DNA of 64,000 bases from Simmondsia chinensis (lineage: Eukaryota; Streptophyta; Magnoliopsida; Caryophyllales; Simmondsiaceae). Location of the stretch: contig JAGTTD010000026.1 in NCBI GenBank assembly GCA_018398585.1, positions 997,001 to 1,061,000 of the forward strand, read 5' to 3'. A program made the translations under genes and the position numbers. Of the stretch, positions 20,101-31,145 are shown one piece after another (the first letter of the stretch is position 1; each line of letters opens with the position of its first letter). Under the pieces are notes generated by a model, which made no database searches, was not told the origin of the DNA, and was given only the letters and a program-made list of their open reading frames with translations.

Positions 20101-21894
20101 CCCGTAGCCTGGTCCTTAACACAAAAAGAGTTGGAGTCAAATTCTACACGACACTTGTTGTCACGACATAGTTGCTTTATTGATAGAAGGTTGTGGGTTA
20201 AGTTGGGAACTAGCATGACGTTGTTTAAATGAAGGGAAGTTTGTGGTATTTTGGTAGAGCCTACATGTGTGACAGGCAGTAATGCCCCATTTCCAACAAG
20301 CACACTTTTATGACCAGAATAAGGAAGGAGGTTATAGAGAATACCTTGGTTGGGCGTCATACGGTTAGAGGCTCCCGAGTCAGGGTACCATTTGTAGTCA
20401 TGTGGGTCACCTATCGTCATGGCAGCAAAGGGATTGGATGGGATTCGAGAACGAGGAATTGTCAAAGCGATGAGGGCAAGCAACAGCAGTGTGACCCGTC
20501 TGTGAGCAGATCTGACAGAATTGAGGAGCGGGACCAAGCACACCTGCATGAGAGTAAAAAGGGGGACCGATCGGAGGGCAAACAGAATAAGAAGTGTTAG
20601 GCAGGTGTTGCCCAGGAGGGGTACCGTACGGTGGGCCGGTGGAGGGCGGTTTCCCCCCACGGCCACCACGGCCCCCTTTACCTTTGCGACCATGACCCCG
20701 GCCACGGCCACCGTGGGGTTGGGTCGGTTGGGGGGGTGACCCAGAGGCAACCATGGCATGAGCAGGATCCGGGAGGAGACGTCCATTGTTCCTGTTTAGG
20801 GCACCTTTCTCATTAAGTAAAGCAGATTTTAACTCATCATACGAATACAGCTTTGAAATTTGTCGGGTAAAAGTTGCAAAGGCGGCATATTCAGGGGTTA
20901 ACCCATGAATGGAGAAGTGTTGGAATTCCCTAGCAGACACAGGTGAGTCAATGGCAGCTAAATCATCTGCAATTGATTTAAGTTCAAAAAGGTAGGAATC
21001 CATGGTTTTGCCATTTTTTCGTAAATTTATGAGTTGAGTTCGGAGGTCATACTCCTTAGCCATGAAGTGATCTCGAAAACGCTTAGCCAGGGCATCCCAC
21101 ATGGATTTAGAGGTTGGATGACCAACAATATCGTTGATAAGAGGGCAGGAGAGTGTAGCGGCTATGCAAGATCGGAGACTCTGATCTGTGCGTAGCCATG
21201 TAATGAATCCGGGTTGGAATAAGTCGATCATGTGGGGAGAGTTATTTGGGCAGGGGAAAGACCCATCGATGAACCCTAATAGTTGGTGCGCAAGTAGTAG
21301 CATGTTAAATTGTTCTTTCCATGGTAGATAATTGGCAGTTGATTCGAGTTTAATTGTAACAATGCTAGTTATATTTGATAAGGGGAGAACAATTGGAGAA
21401 ATAGAATGATTGTAAGTATTAGGGTTTAAATAATTAGGGTTGAGATAATGTGAGGGAGAGGGTGGCGGCACCACACCAGCACCACCGACAGGAGGTAGGG
21501 CCGGAGGGAGGGTTGGGGCAGAACCACCGTCAACCGACCGGAGGCCGCCGGATACGAGGGGTCCGGCGAAGCCAGCCGTGGGTGGGGTGATCGAAGGGAA
21601 GGGGTTCGGTAGGGGTGGGATGCCCAGATTAAGTGCCGGGATCGACAATGACCTCCCAAGTGGTGGTGGAGTGGCGGAGATGGCGACACCGGCATCCACC
21701 GACCGAGAGAAAGGAGCACCGGTGGTGGTGGTTCCGACATTGAGCTTGTCGGGCACCACCCTCGGTGGGCTACCAGCGATGGCGCCAGGCAGCGGGCCGG
21801 CGTGAGGGGCGGCCACCGTGTGGTCGGCACTAGGAGGGAAGGAGCGGAGGGAGGTTAGGGCAATAGCGTAGGATCGATTCGGATTAGTTGCCAT
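17156..21894 (-). pseudogene. Copia-2 Gag-Pol pseudogene
   Basis: The reading starts at ATG 21894 (MATNPN...). Gag with a zinc knuckle CQICSQTGHTAVAC is open to about 20410, then the frame shifts into protease (WYPDSGAS) and the integrase N-terminus. In-frame stops follow at 19791, 19545, 19203 and 18309, each interrupting otherwise clear integrase or RT sequence (SDGGGEF, VAERKH, AFLHGH). RT continues at 18251-17853; its YVDD is changed to YVND. A second frame disturbance lies at a C-run near 17885 with another stop near 17800, and RNase H fills 17788-17156. The polyprotein could not be made in one piece. Confidence 0.93.
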
Positions 21895-22290
21895 TACTCA
21901 AAATAAAATTTGAAATCAGAAAGAAATAGGAAAAGATACTTACTAGGGATTTCTACACTTCACGAACCCGACAAACGACAAAGGGGCACAGCGGGAGAGA
22001 GGATAATTAGAGCCAAGGGAAGCGGCAGCAGCGTGGCCAGAAGAGGCGGCGGCGCAAGGGAGGAGCAACCGCGAGGAGAAGGGACGATCGAGAGAACGGG
22101 AGAACGTTCGTGCGGGAGAGAGGAGGTCGGGGCTCACAGCTAGAGGTGGCCAATGGGCCGGGTCGGCCCGAAAATTGGCTCGACCCGGCCTATTTATGGC
22201 CCGGCCCGGCTCGGATGGCACTGTAGCGGACCGGGCCTCGGGCCTGATTTTTTCAGGGGCCTGGGCCCAGCCCGGCCCTGCCCGGCCCAA

Positions 22291-22332
22291 AAGAGCCGTT
22301 GGCTCTTTTGTTGTACAGAGCCAACGGCTCTT
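22291..22332 (+). repeat. Subterminal hairpin in the hAT element
   Basis: AAGAGCCGTTGGCTCTT (22291-22307) pairs with AGAGCCAACGGCTCTT (22317-22332), a stem of about 15 bp with a 10-base loop. Subterminal hairpins and repeats are often transposase-binding regions in hAT elements; a role here is inference. Confidence 0.6.
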
Positions 22333-22644
22333 TTTTTACAAAAAAAAAAAAAAAATTATATATTTTTTTCTATAAATACTTAAACCTCCCCAACTCATTT
22401 TCTCACAAAATCTTCAATTCTCTCTTCTCTCTCTATACATTCATCATCTCCCATCTTCTCTAATTTGCTAATTGCAAAATTGTGCTCTAAAGTTCGAAGT
22501 TTCTAAAGTATTTGGCTGAAGTGTGAATTTCATTGTTCTCTCGTTTTGGTAATTTTAGTATCGTAATTTTTTTTGATTCGTATTTTTAGTTATTTAATTT
22601 GCATTACTACTTGCATTTTATAAATAATAATCATTTATACTAAT

Positions 22645-24864
22645 ATGGTACACAACTCTTCATCATCATCTGGAGCCGGTCGTGCTAGTTCTAGCTCTTC
22701 TCGGCCACCCAGAATCCCTAAAAGGACTAGAATTGTCTTACTTGATACTGAAGAACGAGCATTTATACAACCAGACCCAACACCCCAATACACTGATGAT
22801 AGCATAGATTATAACCTTTTACAACCACAAGATTATCATGAGTCAGGTAATGGTGGGGTTGAAGACTCACAAACTGATGAGGAACCCACCCCCACCACCG
22901 AAGCCCAGCCTGAAACTAGTACCTTGACTAGTAGGCGTACAACTAGTGGGGTATGAAAGCACTTTACCCTTAATAAGATAACTAATAAAGCAACCTGTAA
23001 ATTATGTGACCCACCTAAGAATTTTAGCCATCAACCCGGCAGTGGGACGGGGACACTAAATAGACATATACTTTGGTGCTACCCCGAGCAATTCTCGGAA
23101 AAGAGCCAACAATGTTTAGTACAGCAAGTGACCGGTGCACTTGCTAATTTTAGGTTCTCTCAGGAAAGCAACCGTAGGGGGCTAGCTAAATATGTAATTT
23201 TGAGTGAAAGGCCTTTTAGTACCGGCGAAAACCCACATTTCGTCGACTACCTCCAACGAAATGTGAACCCCGCCATTGTGAGGATTCCTCAGAACACCGT
23301 AAAGCGGGACGCTTTTACGTTGTACCACAATATTAAAATTGGGATACATACACTTTTTGCGACGAAAACGAGCATGTTCTCGTTGACGTCGGACGTATGG
23401 ACGTCCAAACCCGGCCAACCTTATATGTGCATAACGGCACACTGGACCAATGAATCCTTCATCATCCAGAAGAGAATAATTCATTTTGGGCTTTTAGATT
23501 GCCCCCATACTGCCGAGGTAATTACGGGTGCGATTATGTCGACAGTCCGCGATTGGGGCATAGAACAACGTATCTTCAGTATTACGTTTGGCAATGCTTC
23601 CAATAACACTGCATCCGTAGCACATTTAATTAGGAAAATGAGACCCATGTTAGGTGGGAAGTGTTTTCATATTCGTTGCATCTGTCACATTTTGCATTTA
23701 ATGGTAATGGATGGTTTAGATCTTATAGACGTATCCCTTGCCACCTTAAGATCTGTAATAATATCAATTAAAGCATCCGTCGCTAGGAAAAAAAGATTGA
23801 AAAATGTATGTAGGTTGCATAACATAGAATATAAACAATTTAAATTAGACTCCCAAACTAGGTGGTCGTCTACGGTAGTAATGTTAGAGCGCATTCTACC
23901 ATACAAAGACGCTCTGATGGAATTCGCCCAGGAAAATCGTGTAGAATGGCGCAATTACAACCTGGACGGTATACATTGGGAGACAATAGATGAAATTTGT
24001 AAATTTTTTAGCAAGTTTAAAGACGCGACAACATTTTTTTCGGGTTGCTACTATCCGACCATGTCTCAAGCAATATCAACATTGCTTGATATTGTAAATT
24101 GGATGGTGGGTAATGAATCCAACCCCATTTTGTTCGGATCGATTACGGCAATGAAAGAAAAGTTTGCCAAATATTTTTCTGAACTACCTCTTACTTATTG
24201 CTTTGTAACTATTTTAGACCCTCGTTGTAAACGCCGGGGTTTCAACTTGTTTTGCCAACATTTTTTTAAATATTTGCATCCTACTCTTAATGTCGACACT
24301 TTCATTGCTGATGTCGATAACTACTTGCATAATTTATTTTCTGAGTATTCTCGTAAATTATCATTTAATAATCCTAGTACTACTGCAGTAGGATCTTCCA
24401 CATCTAGTAGAAGTATTTCATACATGTCATATTCGTGGAAGCTGTTGGAGCAATTTAAGCCCGCAGTAGCCCCCACGTCATGTGACGAGCTGGATTATTA
24501 TTTGCGGACACCGTTGGTCCATATTTTCGGGCCGCCGGCCAACCCGCATTTTGACCTTTTACAATAATGGAACACAAACCAAACCCAATATCCCGTGCTT
24601 TCCACCATGGCACGTGATATACTAAGTTGTTCGGTGTCTTCAGTAGCATCGGAGTGTGCTTTTAGCCTTGGTGGCAGGTTGCTTGAAACGAAGAGGGCAA
24701 AGCTATCGCCGTCGAGCTTGGAGATGTCCGTGTGCCTAAAGGATTGGCTGCTAGCTGAGGTATGAGATCAACAGAGAATGCAGCTGGATTCATCGAGCGA
24801 TGAAGAAGACGACCGCACAACTGATACGTCAAATGATGGCGTAGAAACCCCCCGATATAACTGA
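22645..24864 (+). pseudogene. hAT transposase pseudogene (BED/RICESLEEPER-like)
   Basis: A 739-codon frame without frameshifts is interrupted by three in-frame stops at 22954 (codon 104), 24565 (codon 641) and 24763 (codon 707). Residues 1-103 are Ser/Thr-rich. A BED-type zinc finger follows (Cys118, Cys121, then HILWC). The catalytic core has SDVW with Asp250. At the second catalytic position the usual Asp is Gly316 (ITFGNAS), so activity would be lost even without the stops. RCICHILHL and TRWSST are conserved. The C-terminal dimerisation region (YPVLSTMARDIL, SVASECAFS) lies after the second stop, and an acidic tail follows the third. Confidence 0.93.
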
Positions 24865-25424
24865 TATCAAGATTCAAGACTTTTGTATGTTAATTATTTA
24901 CTTTCAAATATTTACGTCAAAAGATGACCGCACGCTCCATATGTCAAACTTTATATTTTTTGATAAATAAATTTATATTTTTAAATATTAGGCCCCAACT
25001 TTGTATTTATATTTGATACGTTATTTATTTACTGATATTTTTTTGATAATTACTTATTGTATATTTTATTTTATTTATTGCATATATTTAGTATTATTTT
25101 TTTTGAACATGTATACTTGGAAAAAAATATATTTGTATCTCATATTATTTATCAATGAATTACAATAATTTTAGTACAAAACGACTATGTATTTTTTAAA
25201 ATTTTTTTTAATTTAGTTAAAAAGGCCGGCCTGGCCACCACTACTCGCAGCACTAAGGGAGGCCGGACTGATGTGCGGCAGCGCAGCAGTCGGGCACCGT
25301 GGAGAGAGGAGGAGGAGGGGAGGGGTGTGGCGGTGCCAGAAGGGAGAAAAGTGAGTTAGGGTTTTGACCGATTTCGCCTCCTTTTTTTTTTTTGAGAGAA
25401 GAGGGTATTATGGCTCTGATACCA

Positions 25425-25597
25425 TATGAAATAATATGTTTGAATAATGAATGAGCACATAGGAGGCCTCAATATATAGGCAAAGTACAATGACCAAAAG
25501 AGCATAATATCCCTATAAATTACATAAGTCAAAGGGCAAAAGGGTAAAATACAAAACCCTAGGAACATTCTAGAATATTCTAGAATATAGTCTAATA
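25425..25597 (-). repeat. Copia-2 5' LTR
   Basis: 173 bp. On the minus strand it begins TATTAGACTATATTC and ends in ATTTCATA, a change from the CACA seen in the 3' copy. Confidence 0.92.
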
Positions 25598-25712
25598 CTA
25601 ACAACCAAATGTTTTTTACCTACTTTAAAGGAAGTTAATACAGGAATCGAATTCCCACGAAATAGAACTTCCTGCGGATATTTAATTCATGTGGCAATCA
25701 AACGAGGCCTAA

Positions 25713-26282
25713 GTAATTAGATGTAGATGCAGTGTAATCCCTTAATTTGGATTAGGGTTTAATAATTACTCTGATACCATCTGAAATCAAATAGTTATTG
25801 TGGCATATCAATTATGGTTGTCAGTAATTGTATATATGGAAGAGAAAAATGCATGATAAGATAGCGCTAACCCAAACACGATAGAATTGAATCTAAAATA
25901 AGGGATTACACCGCATCTAGATCTAAATACTTTGATTTATCTCATAATAATATATAATATATGATAATATATGACATGTAATATATAGGGTTATTTACAT
26001 TTTAATACTTGAAGTTTTTGGAACTATTATAAACGACCCTTACTTTTTTGAATTATTAAAAAGTCTCTTAAATTTTTGTCGCTTTAATAAAAATATGCCC
26101 ATCTCCGAAGTGATGATGTCATTTTCTATCAACACAACTGAAATGACAACTTATTTTTTTATTAATACTATAGTAAAATAATAAAAATACCTATATTATT
26201 ATTTTGTAAGCACAATTATTATTATTTAGTATTTGAAGGTATTTAATGTGGACAGAAAAAGAATTTTAACTAAAAGTATAAA
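25713..26282. other. AT-rich DNA with a MITE-E left arm
   Basis: The left half of a family-E MITE covers 25988-26230, starting GGGTTATTTACATTTTAATA. A primer-binding-like CTCTGATACCAT near 25770 may be left from another retroelement, but no LTRs were found beside it. No gene is seen. Confidence 0.5.
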
Positions 26283-26614
26283 GGGTTATTTATGTCAAAA
26301 GCCCCTTTACTTTTCTCATTGTTTCAATTTAATCTTTGTACTTTTGACTGTATCAATTTAGTCACTGAGCAATTCAAAATGTGTCAATTTAGTCCTTTGA
26401 TCAAATTTAAGTTAAATTAGTGACATAATTTTGAACGAAAAAATGATGTTAGATGCAAGTAACTTTTAGTTTACTCAATTTAACCCAATTCGTAGCCGAA
26501 ACATTAAAAATTTTATTAAAAACTTAATATAAAATTTTCTCAAAGGGCCAAATTGACACAATTAAAAGTCCAAGGAAATAGACAAAGTATAGGGACCTTT
26601 TACATAAATAATCC
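26283..26614. mobile_element. MITE family B, perfect 9-bp TSD
   Basis: The 332-bp element starts GGGTTATTTATG and ends CATAAATAATCC (inverted). The flanking 9-bp repeat AAGTATAAA is exact at 26274-26282 and 26615-26623, which fits a Mutator-like MITE. It is the reference copy of family B here; others are at 12742-13130 and 52001-52310. Confidence 0.85.
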
Positions 26615-26623
26615 AAGTATAAA

Positions 26624-27140
26624 TTATTTTTTTTATTTAAATAAAAATGGAAAAATATTGCTTCTCCTTTAAAAATAATAAAAAAAAAAAAGTCAGACCT
26701 AAAAATTATTTTTAATAAAAAGCACTTCTGAAAGTAATGTTCGGTATACCAAACCATTTCTATACATTCTATATTACCTTATTCAATGGCCCTCGTAGTT
26801 GTCTAATTTTAGTCAATTAATTTTTAATTATATCGATTTGATTCCTATATAATTTATTTTTTATTAATATAATCATAAAATTTTAAGGTCAAGTAATGAC
26901 GTAATTTGTAACAGTCCAGTTATATCAGATATAAGTGAGGCCAAAGTAAACTCACCCATAAAAGAGCTATCAATTAGAAGTGCAAGAAAAGTTTCTAGAA
27001 TAAAAATTGCTTGCTCAAGTAGATCGACAATTGGATTGTCATCGATGTTCTAAACGATTGAGGAAATGGTATGGTCGTGCAATAGAAGACCCTAGATTTT
27101 AGATGGGTGAAAATAGAATTTTGATGGGTACAAGAAGAGT
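26624..27140. other. AT-rich DNA, no gene
   Basis: About 26780-26920 is a family-B MITE fragment. The remainder shows no recognisable feature. Confidence 0.45.
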
Positions 27141-27149
27141 GGGAAGTTG

Positions 27150-27420
27150 TAACCGTACGGGTCAACATCTAATATCAATGGCAAGGGATTGGTAATGCTG
27201 TAGTCTTGGTAGCGGAACCGATGGCAGCTAGGATGGTATTTGGGAGTGCAGTGGACTTAGTTGCTACCAAGTGTATATTGCGGGAGATAATTTGATTATC
27301 ATTAAGGTCCGAAACGCTTTAAATTCCTTGACAATTCGAGAATTATCAAGGATATTTATGAGTTGTCTAGGTGCTTCAATCAACCCAAATGTCTCATGTT
27401 CTCTGAAAAGCTAATCAAGT
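27150..27420 (+). pseudogene. Decayed RNase H-like (RVT_3) fragment
   Basis: In one frame the region reads AEPMAARMVFGSAVDLVATK, like the 'AEALAAREGL.LA..LG' segment of plant RVT_3 RNase H domains. After a frame change, GDNLIIIKVRNALNS follows, like the 'EGDNLIVINAL' segment with its catalytic Asp. The order and spacing are right for that domain. Such domains occur in plant LINEs and in host RNase H-like genes, and I cannot say which this was. Confidence 0.4.
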
Positions 27421-29505
27421 AATGGACGTAGCAGCAACTATTGGCTAGTGACCATGCACTAGTATCGATTATTCATCTAGTGTTCTCCTTACTCGGGACA
27501 CTGCAAAAAAAGCAAGCAATCACACTCGAGGTACTTACCCGGAAAGCTAACAGAAAAATGGGCCTCAAGAACGATTATGAAGAAGTTGGCAACATGACGA
27601 AGAAGGATGTTGACTCCCAAACCAGCTCCATTTTTGGAAGAGTCCCAACAAATCATAGTGAGCTCAAGGCCAAAGACGTGCTTGCATAAATCTCGGAGTA
27701 GCCATTAGGATTTGGGGCCTATAAATAAAAGAATTGTTAGCTTAGCAAACCAATATTTATGCTTATCATTCTTTTTTTTTTTTTTTTCCTATACAAGTAG
27801 TCAAAATCGAAGCTTCTGTTTGGTTCCACAGATACAATTAGAGTGTTGGAAACGGTGTTTGAGAAGGTATACCATCTGTGCTTTCACTGTTAAACCTTGA
27901 GCTTGAATAAGTTGATCTGAAATTGGTGACCTAATTTGGTTCACGTTACCTTTTTCTCATTAAGTTTGATCTTAATTGAGTTATCTTGAGTCAAGACTGG
28001 CAGTCCTAACACTTCATATAATCGAGCTCAACATAGGTTGCTAAGCTCTCAAATTTATCTTTGTCCTAGTTCTCAGCTCTTGAGTTTAAGGCAAGGTGTA
28101 TGAGGCACGTTTTACACTAGTCCATGCTAACTACAGCTCGAGTCAGTCCATATCTTTACTTTTTATACACTAATATACAGCAAAATCACGTAAATCTCCT
28201 TAATTGAAACATGAGCATGCATGATCCACGCTAGTTACAGACCTAAGTCAGATACACCAACAACTCCTGAAATATATTACAAGTGATGTTCAAATTTGAT
28301 TATCCCCCAACTGTCTTAAATCTTTTTTCCAAGTTTGTTTCCTCAACATATACAACAACCACAAAAATAAAAACGAGGCACAATAGAGATCAAATTAACA
28401 CAATTAAAAATATAGTAACTAAATTAAAATAATAAATAAAGTAAATAAATATTTACCTTAAATAACCTTATTTATGTCAAATTGGATAAATGTCATTATC
28501 CCTTTTACTCAACCAAGTTATACCAACCATAGTTAGTTAATAACACGGAATTTGATACGTACGTGTATTATTCGACTTTTCGTACTAAAATCTCAATCAA
28601 AAATCTGGTGAAAATGCGTTGACTCATAGAAAAAGTATATAGATGTATTCGTATTTCAAACAATTACACTTTCAAATATACGACTCAAAAATTCGGATCA
28701 ATTATTGCAAAATTAGAGTATGTACAAACTAAAACAATGGAAAATTATCACTTATGTACTATGAGATTTGGCTATTTATCACATAGATACCTTGATATTT
28801 TAATATTTACAATGAGAATGTTTCAATATTTTTATCATGTAGGTATTTTGTGTCGTAATTTAATAATTTTTTGTATGAATCTGACTTATTTTACACCAAA
28901 AATACAAATATAATACATGTATATGATAATATACATAAGATCTATCAATATTTTTAACAAAAGTTCAACGAATTGTGATAAAAATTTTAGTGAATTTTAA
29001 TAAATTACCTAATAATAAAGTTCAACAAAATTTTGTAACAAAAGAACAAGAAAAGTGAATTTTTTATAAATACTATAATATATTCGACCTAATTTTTTAT
29101 TTCAAAAGTTCAATATCATTTTCAAGTGTCAACTAATTTTAAAAAAAAACGTGAATATTTTTCATAAAATACGTACAATACTTTCAATATTAAAAAACAT
29201 AATTTTTTTTGTATTTTTAAAAAGAATATTTAAACAAGAATATTATATAGCATTAATACGTATTCGTATATTATTTGCGTATAATACGTGAATTTACTGA
29301 CTATGGTACGAACACAAAAGTCCTACTAAAGGATTAGACTTGTTTGTATGAAGTCAAATCAATGTGTAGACTACTAATAAAAAATAAAATTTATAAGATA
29401 TATAATATTTAAAAATAATTAAAAGTGAAATAATTTTTATTATTGTATATACAGATAAACAATATATTTCAACCACTTCATTCTCAATGGTTCATTGACT
29501 TTGCC
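27421..29505. other. AT-rich DNA, no gene recognised
   Basis: A short open frame at 27441-27689 lacks recognisable motifs and an ATG. About 28380-28490 resembles MITE-B. About 28730-29100 has the degenerate 'ttatcacatagataccttg' repeat also seen near 1540-1715. Nothing else stands out. Confidence 0.45.
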
Positions 29506-29511
29506 GCCGAG

Positions 29512-29690
29512 GTTTTTTTTTTTTTTTTTAATATGATAATTAGTGATAAAGTCGTAATACAAAATAGACAACTCATAAAAATAAGCCCTGAGTTAACCCG
29601 TATATAGACGGGGGACAAAAGTAATAAAAACAACACAAACGGGATTACAAGCAAAAACAAGCGAAGCCACATACACTAAAAGCTATATAA
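29512..29690 (-). mobile_element. LINE 3'-end fragment
   Basis: It begins on the plus strand with a T-run and 'aatatgataattag', the reverse of the 'ctaattatc-poly(A)' end of plant L1-type LINEs, followed by GC-richer 3'-UTR-like sequence. No ORF remains. Confidence 0.5.
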
Positions 29691-29739
29691 TATATATATA
29701 TATATATATTGAGTGACGATAATACGTATGACAAGATCT

Positions 29740-30208
29740 CGGAAGCGAAGTATGATGAGATAATTATGCAACCGGCGGAGCGGGCTATTGAGATGGAAAA
29801 ATTAGTAGGGTTTAATTTTGATAGTTTCGACCCACCTGGGGTAGCAAAACTGCTTGCTAACTGAGGTGGTTGGTTTTAGGGTTGAGGTTTCAGTCCAGCT
29901 CTTGTTTCCCGTGTTTTGTTTGTCTGATTTTTCTTCAGCTGAGTTCCAGCCAGGTGGTCTTTTGGGTGGCTCAGTTTCAGCTTCTTCCGTCGTCCTGTCT
30001 TTTTTATTTTTTGTCCCCTTCTCCTATTTTGATGGTCGTGGTTTGTTCTGTTTTTGGTTTGGTTGTGCTTATTTCTTGTTGTTGTCTCCCTATTTTCTTT
30101 TTTGGGGTCTGTTCTGTAAGTCTCCCGGTTTCAGGATTTTCAGGGGCTCGTTTTGCTGAGTTCCCTATTTTGTTGCGGGGTTTTGCCTCTAATTACCAAA
30201 AAAAAAAA
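29740..30208 (+). mobile_element. LINE-derived element without ORF2
   Basis: A frame ending at 29864 reads ...AERAIEMEKLVGFNFDSFD..., resembling the stretch before ORF2 in plant L1 elements. A T/G-rich 3' UTR follows directly and ends in 'tttgcctctaattacc' plus an A-run at about 30197-30208. The endonuclease and RT regions are absent. The minus-strand LINE at 47371-48434 encodes a related peptide with the same arrangement. The open frames at 29854-30235 lie in the UTR and are not credible proteins. Confidence 0.55.
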
Positions 30209-30225
30209 AAGAGTCATGTTATTTT

Positions 30226-30455
30226 GAGAGCTTGAGAGGGGCGAATATTGACCCTCTATTATAATGGACGGCTAAAATTTATAAAATATTAAAAAAAAAA
30301 TAATTTACGTCTAGTACCCCTTCATAGGACAGAAAGAAAGAAGGGGTAAGGGAGGAACATTGTTTCTTTTTTTAATATTCAACAAACCTTGGCCGTTCAT
30401 TATAATGGAAGGCTAGAATTCATCCATCTCACGCTCTCACCCTCTCATAAGCATT
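30226..30455. mobile_element. Fold-back MITE
   Basis: About 50 bp at each end are inverted copies, including 'tattataatggacggcta' on the left and 'cgttcattataatggaagg' on the right. It is non-coding and the superfamily is unclear. Confidence 0.5.
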
Positions 30456-30471
30456 ATACTATATATATATA

Positions 30472-30624
30472 TATGATGAGAGATGGGAGGACAGAACATG
30501 GACCATTAAGATCTAAATAGAGAAAATCTGTGGCATTGACTCTAATAACATGTGTAAAAGTAATTTTAAAATTGAAGCTTTTAATTTAGATCTAATGATT
30601 TATATTTTCATCTCTCACATTTTC
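30472..30624. mobile_element. Short fold-back element
   Basis: 'atgagagatggg...ttaagatctaaat' on the left is mirrored by 'atttagatctaatg...catctctca' on the right. A TA repeat precedes it. Confidence 0.4.
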
Positions 30625-30874
30625 ATGTGATGAGTTGGCCATGGGATGCTTTCTTTGAATAAAAAAAATAATATTCTCACGAGAGTCATGCCCTTATACG
30701 ATCCAAAATTTGTAAATTTACCATTCATTGCTGAAAAATATTCATATTCTAGTTCGGTCCAACGAGTTGACATATAAAGTTTACATATAAATTTAATAAA
30801 ATTATATTTTTAGGATCACTAATAAAGCAGTCAAGTAACCCGATAGAGTTATATGTTACTATAGCTATTAAAGT

Positions 30875-31044
30875 AAAAAAACCAACATTTTCAGTGCTCC
30901 GAGGGCTCCCATCTAAGCAGGGTTTAGGCAACACGAGGACTTCCCAGGAGGCCACCCATCTTGGTACTACTCTACCCCAAGCACACTTAATTTCGTAGTT
31001 CTAATGGGATTTGGTGCTTACGCGTCGGTACGCTCTTAGGTAAC
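30875..31044 (-). mobile_element. 5S-headed SINE with internal deletion
   Basis: On the minus strand a nearly complete 5S-derived head runs from about 31035 to 30935 and ends CCTCGTGTTGCC. It is joined directly to the last 45 bp of the Au-like body; the middle of the body is missing. Flanks 30861-30874 and 31045-31058 match at 12 of 14. Confidence 0.75.
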
Positions 31045-31145
31045 ATAGCTCTTAGAGTAATCACATATTAATCCCCTAAAGTTTAGTGTATGAACTTTTT
31101 AGTTCATAAATTTTAAGAAATAATGTTTAATCCAAAAGTCATATA

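Larger units (their letters stand above)
22141..25243 (+). mobile_element. hAT transposon nested in the Copia-2 leader
   Basis: TIRs TAGAGGTGGCCAATGGGCC (from 22141) and inverted GGCCTGGCCACCACTA (to 25243) are flanked by CTCACAGC (22133-22140) and CTCGCAGC (25244-25251), 7 of 8 matching. The 3103-bp element contains a single long transposase gene, broken by stops. It sits between the Copia-2 gag start and its primer-binding site, so it inserted after Copia-2. A shorter relative lies at 31146-31645. Confidence 0.93.
16976..25597 (-). mobile_element. Copia-2: degenerate Ty1/copia element with nested hAT
   Basis: LTRs of 173 bp at 25425-25597 (5', minus strand) and 16976-17148 (3') differ at about ten positions (5.8%). 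The duplication CTAAC is at 16971-16975 and 25598-25602. The primer-binding complement GGCTCTGATACCA (25412-25424) abuts the 5' LTR, and the polypurine complement GGCCCCCTCAA starts at 17149. LTRs begin TATTAGAC on the minus strand, like Copia-1, so the two are related families. The 5' leader is split by the hAT at 22141-25243; without it the element is about 5.5 kb. All coding functions are broken. Confidence 0.95.
15996..25709. mobile_element. Tourist-like MITE 1, expanded by nested insertions
   Basis: TIRs GGCCTCATTTGAT (15996-16008) and inverted ATCAAACGAGGCC (25697-25709) are flanked by TAA at 15993-15995 and 25710-25712, the PIF/Harbinger pattern. Removing the TRIM, the solo LTR and Copia-2 leaves about 330 bp. 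The interior matches Tourist-like MITE 2 at 36870 ('gttctatttcgtgggaattc'). It has no coding capacity of its own. Confidence 0.8.

Noticed and set aside
22141..25243. The hAT region as the 5' end of Copia-2
   Set aside because: It has its own TIRs and 8-bp duplication, and the gap between the primer site and gag closes when it is removed.
29854..30235. Open frames of about 100-120 codons as membrane proteins
   Set aside because: They lie in the T/G-rich 3' UTR of a LINE derivative. The Leu/Phe/Cys-rich translation reflects base composition.
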